Part shown: piece by piece, positions 1 to 5,093 of the stretch
How the letters are laid out: each line of letters starts with the position of its first letter
How positions within the stretch are numbered: position 1 is the first letter of the stretch
NCBI GenBank assembly: GCA_964518335.1
Contig: CAZFDT010000085.1
Span: 1-21,429 of the forward strand
DNA from: CAZFDT01 sp964518335
GTDB taxonomy: Bacteria > Planctomycetota > Phycisphaerae > Phycisphaerales > Phycisphaeraceae
Direction: 5' to 3'
DNA length: 21,429 bases
Notes under the pieces: generated by a model
The model's database searches: none
What the model saw: only the letters and a program-made list of their open reading frames with translations
Told to the model about the DNA's origin: nothing
Program-made: the position numbers and the translations under genes

Positions 1-1
1 T

Positions 2-430
2 GCTTTCGCTGCTGATCCATATAGCACGGACTTGGTGACAACTGCCACACTTCGTCGCGGCCAGCAATTCTTTAGACGCATGGTGCTTGCCGCGTACGAT
101 CATCGCTGTTGCATCACGGGTATTTCGTCGCCCCAGTTAATCCGCGCCAGTCACATCGTGCCGTGGTCTGAACGACGTGCATCGCGGTTGGACCCTCGCA
201 ACGGTCTTGCGCTCAACGCGCTGCACGATGCCGCGTTCGATCGTGGCTTGATCGCGTTCAACCAAGACCGCCGACTCATTCTTTCGCGGCGCTTGCCCGC
301 CAACATGCCCGCCGCAACCTACAAAGCGTTCTTCGGCCGCTACGAGGGCATACCGTTGCAGTTGCCTGACCGCCATGCGCCGACCGAAGAGTACCTCGCC
401 TTTCACCGCGAACACCGCTTCGCCAAATGA
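2..430 (+). CDS. HNH endonuclease, C-terminal part (5' end outside window)
   Basis: The reading frame is open to the left edge, so the gene starts upstream; the TTG at 32 is only the first possible start codon inside the window. The visible part carries an HNH_2-type nuclease core: a CCITG segment, then ASHIVPW (first His of the HNH fold), then DPRNGLAL (the Asn) and HDAAFDRG (the last His). This spacing is typical of HNH domains placed at the C-terminus of restriction-like or uncharacterised bacterial nucleases. The expected activity is metal-dependent cleavage of DNA. The N-terminal domain that would define the substrate is not visible, so a restriction enzyme, a defence nuclease or a domesticated HNH protein are all possible. 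The stop TGA is at 428-430. The next gene starts 22 bases later and is probably co-transcribed. Confidence 0.85.
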   Translation, partial: AFAADPYSTDLVTTATLRRGQQFFRRMVLAAYDHRCCITGISSPQLIRASHIVPWSERRASRLDPRNGLALNALHDAAFDRGLIAFNQDRRLILSRRLPANMPAATYKAFFGRYEGIPLQLPDRHAPTEEYLAFHREHRFAK

Positions 431-452
431 TCCCGTCATAGGAGGCCTCGCC

Positions 453-800
453 GTGATGAACACTCTCGCCCCGCCGATGCGGACCGATCCTCAGCGTTGC
501 ATCTGCGAAACGGCTGTGGAACTGGCCAAGTCCATGGTCAGTGATCCACGCTTCACCGCGTGGCAAGAGAACGCACTACGGCATGGCATCGAAGGGGCGG
601 CAGGAATCAACAATCTGCTGATCGATATCGCCTGTGTGTTTGAGGAAATATGGCGGCAATATGAGGCGCATGAACCCGACTGGTATCTGGCGGTGGATGC
701 GGTGTCGGAATGGTTGTTCGCCGCCACTTTTTGGCTCGATGTGCACGATCAAGCGTACGTCAAGGCGCGGCTGATGAGATGCATTGGGCAAAACGTTTAG
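453..800 (+). CDS. Small unrecognised protein, acidic and Trp-rich, 116 residues
   Basis: I do not recognise this family. The start is taken as GTG 453, immediately followed by an in-frame ATG at 456, because a strong ribosome binding site (ggagg, 441-445) lies 7 bases before the GTG. The frame extends further upstream, but those codons overlap the HNH gene and have no such site. The protein has no signal peptide and looks cytosolic and helical. It is rich in Trp and acidic residues, with an internal segment FEEIWRQYEAHEPDWYLAVD and three Cys residues (two near the N-terminus, one at the C-terminus). It is separated from the HNH nuclease by only 22 bases, so it may be a partner, inhibitor or regulator of it. 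That link is inferred from position only. A terminator follows about 150 bases downstream. Confidence 0.6.
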   Translation: MMNTLAPPMRTDPQRCICETAVELAKSMVSDPRFTAWQENALRHGIEGAAGINNLLIDIACVFEEIWRQYEAHEPDWYLAVDAVSEWLFAATFWLDVHDQAYVKARLMRCIGQNV

Positions 801-947
801 GTTTCGAGGTGTCGGGGGCTAAGGGAAATTGGACGAGCGAGTGATTGACCGAGACCTGAAAGACGGCCTGATTGGTTGTCGATAGAACGCGTCCGCTACC
901 TCTGATCGGCTCGATAGGGGTCACGCCCGCCGGACGGCAAATATCAC

Positions 948-984
948 GGGCCTCGGTCGTTGGCGGCCGAGGCCCTGTTGTTTT
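948..984 (+). terminator. Intrinsic (Rho-independent) terminator
   Basis: A 12-bp GC-rich stem, gggcctcggtcg (948-959) with cggccgaggccc (964-975), has one U-G wobble and a TTGG loop. It is followed by a T-rich tail, tgttgtttt (976-984). The tail lies on the right side only, so it ends transcripts from the left. It would close the HNH and small-protein unit and isolate it from the efflux operon. Confidence 0.8.
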
Positions 985-1094
985 CGGGTTCACTGTTGGG
1001 GATGGATTCGTCGGGCTGTTTGGTGCGGAAGTGCCAGTCCATGCCGGAACCCCGTGGGTCAGGTGCGGGGTCAGTCTAGCGGAGCGGGGCGCGA

Positions 1095-1129
1095 GGGACA
1101 AGGGACGTGGAACAAGGGACGAGGGCCGA
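1095..1129. repeat. Degenerate 7-bp tandem repeat (gggacaa-like), 5 units
   Basis: Five consecutive heptamers are visible: gggacaa, gggacgt, ggaacaa, gggacga and gggccga. They lie in a region without a convincing gene and are the first of several tracts here with the same 7-bp period but different unit sequences. Confidence 0.75.
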
Positions 1130-1150
1130 GAACTGGACCCTCCTGGCCAG

Positions 1151-1178
1151 ACCCCAGCCCCCAGCCCCCAGTCCCCCC
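1151..1178. repeat. 7-bp tandem repeat (cccccag), about 4 units
   Basis: The units are accccag, cccccag, cccccag and tcccccc. The preceding heptamer, tggccag (1144-1150), is a weaker fifth unit. The unit resembles the CCCCAGT heptanucleotides described as short tandemly repeated repetitive sequences in cyanobacterial genomes. That resemblance is from memory and does not imply common origin. Confidence 0.75.
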
Positions 1179-1248
1179 GGAATCATTCCCCCGCGAGGAC
1201 TATGCGCCGCACCGGGCGGGGGTAGAATTGAGGGGTCGAGGGAGAGGC

Positions 1249-1306
1249 GGGGTTCGGGGGTCGGGTATCGGGTATCGGGTATCGGAAGGCGCAAGGCAAA
1301 GGGAAC
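1249..1306. repeat. 7-bp tandem repeat (gggtatc), 3 perfect and 2 degenerate units, then aaggc-type heptamers
   Basis: Three perfect gggtatc units occupy 1263-1283. The two heptamers before them (1249-1262) match at five of seven positions each. Directly after the block, aaggcgc, aaggcaa and agggaac (1286-1306) form another degenerate series in heptamer spacing. Confidence 0.75.
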
Positions 1307-1331
1307 GGTCGCATGCAGTGGCTTGGCTTCA

Positions 1332-1359
1332 CATCATCCATCAGCCATCAGCCATCCGA
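1332..1359. repeat. 7-bp tandem repeat (catcagc), 4 units
   Basis: The units are catcatc, catcagc, catcagc and catccga. This tract ends where the structured leader-like region begins. From 985 to 1525 these tracts and that structure are what I can identify; the open frames in this stretch have repeat-derived, low-complexity translations and no ribosome binding site. Confidence 0.7.
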
Positions 1360-1480
1360 GGTGCTCCCGGAGGCCCACTGCCGAAGTGGCCGGGGCATCG
1401 TGTGGTGAAGGTGAAAATCCAGTGATTCCGATTACCCCCGGAAGCTGAGGCTACCCGATTCCTGTGGAAAACTTCCGGGG
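1358..1480 (+). promoter_or_regulatory. Candidate structured leader RNA with partial cobalamin-riboswitch similarity
   Basis: Three elements are visible. Hairpin A pairs tgctcccgg (1362-1370) with ccggggca (1390-1397), with one bulge, around an inner ccact/agtgg stem. The box ggtgaaaatcc (1410-1420) matches the GGTGAAAATCC segment seen in many cobalamin riboswitches. The series gaggtgctccc (1358-1368), ccccg (1436-1440) and gaagctgaggctacc (1441-1455) runs in the same order as conserved cobalamin-riboswitch segments. Hairpin B is a perfect 9-bp inverted repeat, ccccggaag (1436-1444) with cttccgggg (1472-1480). Against this call, the hallmark CCCGCNACTGT core is not clear, the element is shorter than usual, and a good promoter lies downstream of it. 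Confidence 0.3.
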
Positions 1481-1487
1481 CGGTGGG

Positions 1488-1517
1488 TTGCGTGGCTGGC
1501 GAGCGGGTTCCTATACT
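1488..1517 (+). promoter_or_regulatory. Sigma70-like promoter for the efflux operon
   Basis: The -35 box is ttgcgt (1488-1493) and the -10 box is tatact (1512-1517), with an 18-bp spacer. The start codon ATG at 1526 lies only 8 bases after the -10 box, where transcription would begin. No Shine-Dalgarno sequence is visible before the ATG, so the first gene may be translated from a leaderless mRNA. Confidence 0.5.
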
Positions 1518-1525
1518 CCTGGCGC

Positions 1526-1945
1526 ATGAAGATCGGCAGGCGACCATGGCGTGACCGGCTGGGGGTGGTGGTGGCGATGGTGTGCCTGCTGGGTTCGAGC
1601 GGGGGGTGGGTGGTGTGCATTTCGGAGGATGGCGGAGCGGCGATCGAGTCGCCGGTGCTGGGGTGCGGGTCGGACGGATGCGAGCGGTTGGCGGCGACGC
1701 CGACGGGGCGGGCGGTGTCGCGGGGTGCGGCGTGCACGGACGTTCATGTGCCGGCGCTGGTGAGCCTGCGCACCGAGCGCGAGGGGCTGCCGGCGGCGGG
1801 TGCAGCGCCCGCGGTGGCGGCGAAGTGGCTGGCGGGACGTGGGCTTGAGCCGGGGCATGATCTGGTTGGCGATCGCGCGAGCGGGCGGGATGGGACGGAC
1901 GCGCAGCCTCCACCGTCGTTGCGGACGACGGTGCTGATCATCTAG
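1526..1945 (+). CDS. Small secreted Cys-containing protein at the head of a metal efflux operon
   Basis: The 139-residue product starts with a basic segment and a hydrophobic stretch (about residues 13-30), so it is probably exported. After it comes VVCISEDGGAAIE, then a GCGSDGC segment, then ACTDVHVP, and the chain ends in LRTTVLII. I recognise this layout (a Cys before a DG..AIE motif, spaced Cys residues, a C-x-D-x-x-P motif) from small unnamed proteins found upstream of RND metal efflux genes; the family assignment is from memory. The Cys residues suggest periplasmic metal binding or sensing, which is inference. The gene is followed after 78 bases by the TolC-like gene and is the probable first gene of the operon. 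It has no ribosome binding site, consistent with a leaderless start. An alternative is that it is a poorly conserved spacer ORF, but the signal sequence and motifs argue against that. Confidence 0.65.
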   Translation: MKIGRRPWRDRLGVVVAMVCLLGSSGGWVVCISEDGGAAIESPVLGCGSDGCERLAATPTGRAVSRGAACTDVHVPALVSLRTEREGLPAAGAAPAVAAKWLAGRGLEPGHDLVGDRASGRDGTDAQPPPSLRTTVLII

Positions 1946-1952
1946 CTCTGTT

Positions 1953-2010
1953 GTTTTGATGTCTTGCGATCCACCGCGTGGACGGTGCGGCGGTGTCATT
2001 CCATCAAAAC
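1953..2010. repeat. Inverted repeat upstream of the TolC-like gene
   Basis: gttttgatg (1953-1961) and catcaaaac (2002-2010) form a perfect 9-bp inverted repeat. It encloses 40 bases containing a smaller ccac/gtgg stem (1971-1981). It lies wholly between the stop of the Cys-protein gene and the ribosome binding site of the TolC-like gene. There is no T-tract, so it is not a standard terminator. It may be an RNA stem tuning expression or a split operator. Confidence 0.5.
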
Positions 2011-2023
2011 GACGGAGCCATCC

Positions 2024-3430
2024 ATGAATCGTAAGCTACGGCTCGCCTGCGCGGCGGGCGCGGTCATCCTGGTGGGCTGCCAGGCAGGACCCCTTGACCA
2101 CCCGGCCGACCCACAGCCCGTTGGGGCGGAGGCGGGCCGGTCGCTGAATGTGCCGGGTGCGCCGGCAACGCGTGGCGATCGCCCAGGCCCGGCGTTGCCC
2201 CGGCCGGAGGGTGACGTGTCGCTGCGCCAGGCGTTGGCGTGGGCGGTGGCGCACAGCCCGCGCCTGAGCGCCTATGCGACGGACGTGCGGATTGCCGAGG
2301 CGCAGGCGGTGCAGGCGGGCTTGTGGCCCAATGCCGAGGTGGGGCTGGAGATCGAGAACGTCGGCGGGTCGGGGCCCTACGCGGGGTTCGACGCGGCGGA
2401 GACGACGCTGAGCCTGGCGCAGACGTTCCCGCTGGGCGGCGACGTGGCGCGTCGTCGCGGCGTGGCGGCTGCGCAAACGCAGCTCGCCAGTTGGGATTAC
2501 GAGGCGGCGCGGCTGGAAGTGCTGCTGGAAGCGACGCAACGCTTTGTGAGCGCGCTGGCGGCGGACCGTCGCATCGCGCTGGCCCAGCAGGAACTGGAGT
2601 TGGCCAAGGCCACCGCGCTGGTGACGGATCGGCGGATCGAGGCGGGTGACGCCTCGCCGGTGGACAAGGCGCGCGTGCAGGTTCCCGTCATCACCGCGGA
2701 CGTGGCGCTGAGGCGTGCGCGGCGGGAGAAGGACGCGGCTCTACGCCGGTTGGTGACGACGTGGGGCGGCCGGGAGGTCGCGTTCACGCAGGTCAGCGGC
2801 GACCTCGACGCGATCGACGCACCGCCCGCGCCCGAGGCGCTGGTGGCGTTGATCAACCAGAACCCCACGGCGGCGCGGTGGTCGGCGGAAGTGAGCCGGC
2901 GCCTGGCCGAGCAGCGCCTGGCTCAGGCGGAGGCGATGCCCGACCTTACCGGGCGCATCGGCGTGAGGCATCACAACGACGACGACGAGGTGTCGCTGGT
3001 GGTGGGCGTGTCGCTGCCGCTGCCGTTGTTCGATCGGCGTCAGGGCGACGTGCTGGCGGCGCGGCTGGGCGACACCGCGGCCCGGCAGCGACAGCGCGAG
3101 GCGGAGCTGCGGATCGAGAGCATGCTCAGCGTCGCCTACGCGGAGCTGGCGGGGTCCTACGACGAAGCGCTGGCACTGAGGCAGAGCGCGATTCCCGCCG
3201 CGGCGCAGGCCCATCAGGCCACAAGCCAGGCCTTCAACGAAGGTCAGTTGGCGTTTCTGGACGTACTCGACGCCCAGCGCACGCTGTTCGAGCTGCAACA
3301 GCGATACGTCGCAGCACTGGTGAGCTATCACACCGCCGCGGCCGAGATCGAGTCGTTGATCGGTCGGCCGCTGTCGGAACTCAAGGCGACGACGAACCAC
3401 ACGCAACCTCAAGGGGAGGCTCAACCATGA
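2024..3430 (+). CDS. TolC/CzcC-family outer-membrane efflux lipoprotein
   Basis: This is the outer-membrane channel of a tripartite heavy-metal efflux pump. I use ATG 2024 because ggag (2014-2017) lies 6 bases upstream and the protein then opens with a lipoprotein signal: hydrophobic residues 8-17 followed by LVGC with the lipidated Cys19. Earlier in-frame codons starting at TTG 1964 would spoil this signal. The 468-residue length fits the family. TolC-type features are the SLRQALAWAVAHSP segment near residue 66, the WPNAEVGLEIEN strand region, long amphipathic helices and, near the end, FNEGQLAFLDVLDAQRTLFE, a very typical CzcC/CusC repeat segment. Its stop TGA overlaps the adaptor ATG (ATGA, 3427-3430), implying translational coupling. 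The partners are the next two products. Confidence 0.93.
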   Translation: MNRKLRLACAAGAVILVGCQAGPLDHPADPQPVGAEAGRSLNVPGAPATRGDRPGPALPRPEGDVSLRQALAWAVAHSPRLSAYATDVRIAEAQAVQAGLWPNAEVGLEIENVGGSGPYAGFDAAETTLSLAQTFPLGGDVARRRGVAAAQTQLASWDYEAARLEVLLEATQRFVSALAADRRIALAQQELELAKATALVTDRRIEAGDASPVDKARVQVPVITADVALRRARREKDAALRRLVTTWGGREVAFTQVSGDLDAIDAPPAPEALVALINQNPTAARWSAEVSRRLAEQRLAQAEAMPDLTGRIGVRHHNDDDEVSLVVGVSLPLPLFDRRQGDVLAARLGDTAARQRQREAELRIESMLSVAYAELAGSYDEALALRQSAIPAAAQAHQATSQAFNEGQLAFLDVLDAQRTLFELQQRYVAALVSYHTAAAEIESLIGRPLSELKATTNHTQPQGEAQP

Positions 3431-5061
3431 TGAATCGGCACGCACCACGTCTTCACCGACTGTTCCTCACAACACTCACCGCAGCAACGCTGGCGCTGAT
3501 GTTGGCCGGCTGCGAGAAACACGACCACGAGCATGCGGACGAACACGGGCACGACCATGGCGCCCATGCGCCTGCGGCGCCTCTGGCTCATTCGCATGAT
3601 CCAGCGACCGACACCTGCTTCATCTGCGATCCCACGAAACGAGATCAGGGGCGGCTCTGGTGCAAGGAACATGGGCGATACGAGGATCGCTGCTGGCTCT
3701 GCCATCCCGAGCTGGAAGACAAGAATCGTCCATACTGCAAGGAACACTTTCTGTATGAAGACGAGTGCTTCCTGTGCCGCCCCGAACTGCGGAAGGACGC
3801 ACGAGCACCGTCCAACCGCATCCGCGCGGCTGCCCATGACCACGATGATGGACACGGACACGACCACGGACACGACCACGGCCACGCACACGGAGGGGAC
3901 GGTGATCTGTTCTGCCACGAGCATGGCGTGCCGGAGATGCAGTGCGCGATCTGCCAGCCGCAACTGGCGGGATCGCTGGAGCCCGGCGGCAGCCTGAAGG
4001 TTCGCATGCCGTCGGCGGCGTCGGCGGAGAAGGCGGGCGTTCGCACGGATCGGCCGCGCCAGGCCGAGTCGGCGGCGGGGATCGACGCCCTGTGCGAAGT
4101 GCAGTTCAACCTCAACGCCCTGGCCAAGGTCACGCCTCTGGCGGGAGGCGTCATCCGCAGCGTCAGGCACGACGTGGGCGAGGTGGTGACGGCCGGCGAG
4201 GTCCTGGTGGAGCTGCACTCGGCCGAGGTGGCGTCGGCCAAGAGCGACTACCTGGCGGCGTTGGTCCAGCGCGACACCCTGCGTCAGGCGTTCGACCGCG
4301 AAAAGCGTCTGCGCGAGCAGAACATCGCCGCGGAGAAGGACTATCTGCAGGCGCAAGCCGCGCTCGCCGCCAGTGAGCTGTCCGCCAACCAGTACCGACA
4401 GCGCCTGGCGAACCTGGGCTTCACCGAGATCGAGATCGGCCAGATCGAGCGCGGGCAGGACACCTCCGCGCTATTGGTGGTCCGCGCCCCGTTCGACGGA
4501 ACGATCATCGAGCGATCGGCCGTGGTCGGAGAGTCGGTGAGCGTTGGCGGCGCGCTGCTGGTCGTGGCGGACCTGTCCACCCGCTGGCTGATCCTGTCGG
4601 TGCCGTCGGCCCATGTCACGCGCATCGGCACCGGGCAGCAAGTCGAGGCTCGCTTCAACGAACTGCCCGGCGTGGTGATTCGCGGCCAGATCACGTGGAT
4701 CGACAGCAGCATTGACCCGCGCAGTCGCATGGTCCGCGCCCGGGCCGTGGTGCGCGAAGGGGCCCAGCAGATCAAGACGGGACTGTTCGGCAAGGCGCGC
4801 ATCTTCACCGGCGACGCGCAGCCCGCCACGCTCGTGCCCCGCGACGCCGTGCAGCGCCACGATCGCGGCACCTTCGTGTTCGTGCAGGACGAGGCCGACC
4901 TGTTCTCGCTGCGTCGCGTCGCGCTGGGCGCCACGCACGGCGACAGCGTCGAGGTGCTCGCCGGCCTGACGCCGACCGAGTCGATCGTCACCGACGGCAG
5001 CTTCATCGTGATGTCCGAGTTCCTCAAGTCGCGCCTGGGCGCCGGCTGCGCCGATCACTGA
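3427..5061 (+). CDS. RND efflux periplasmic adaptor (CzcB/CusB-like) with His-rich and Cys/His-repeat N-terminal extension
   Basis: This 544-residue lipoprotein links the RND pump to the TolC channel. ATG 3427 is preceded by ggggagg (3413-3419) at 7 bases. The signal ends in LAGC with lipidated Cys29. The N-terminal extension is unusual: a His/Asp cluster (residues 32-47), then modules of the form C-x2-H-x6-C-x2-C at residues 79-92, 104-117 and 163-176, a half module HDPATDTCFIC at 57-67, and a second His/Gly cluster at 137-155. These should bind transition metals. From about residue 190 the adaptor body follows: beta-barrel and lipoyl-like halves, including PLAGGVIRSVRHDVGEVV and VRAPFDGTIIERSAVVGE, around a helical hairpin, then a membrane-proximal domain with VPRDAVQ. 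The C-terminus LKSRLGAGCAD is typical of CzcB-like proteins. The pump gene starts 32 bases downstream. Confidence 0.93.
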   Translation: MMNRHAPRLHRLFLTTLTAATLALMLAGCEKHDHEHADEHGHDHGAHAPAAPLAHSHDPATDTCFICDPTKRDQGRLWCKEHGRYEDRCWLCHPELEDKNRPYCKEHFLYEDECFLCRPELRKDARAPSNRIRAAAHDHDDGHGHDHGHDHGHAHGGDGDLFCHEHGVPEMQCAICQPQLAGSLEPGGSLKVRMPSAASAEKAGVRTDRPRQAESAAGIDALCEVQFNLNALAKVTPLAGGVIRSVRHDVGEVVTAGEVLVELHSAEVASAKSDYLAALVQRDTLRQAFDREKRLREQNIAAEKDYLQAQAALAASELSANQYRQRLANLGFTEIEIGQIERGQDTSALLVVRAPFDGTIIERSAVVGESVSVGGALLVVADLSTRWLILSVPSAHVTRIGTGQQVEARFNELPGVVIRGQITWIDSSIDPRSRMVRARAVVREGAQQIKTGLFGKARIFTGDAQPATLVPRDAVQRHDRGTFVFVQDEADLFSLRRVALGATHGDSVEVLAGLTPTESIVTDGSFIVMSEFLKSRLGAGCADH

Positions 5062-5093
5062 ACCGCCACGCCCCACTCCGACGGAGCGCCTTC

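Noticed and set aside
1332..1359. Possible CRISPR-like array in the repeat region
   Set aside because: The units are 7 bases and directly adjacent, without spacers, and no cas gene is present.
872..1448. Several short plus-strand open frames in the repeat region
   Set aside because: Their translations come from repeat tracts and low-complexity DNA, overlap one another, and lack ribosome binding sites.
2761..3426. A 222-codon N-terminal extension of the adaptor gene
   Set aside because: It overlaps the TolC-like gene in another frame. The ribosome binding site and lipoprotein signal place the start at 3427.
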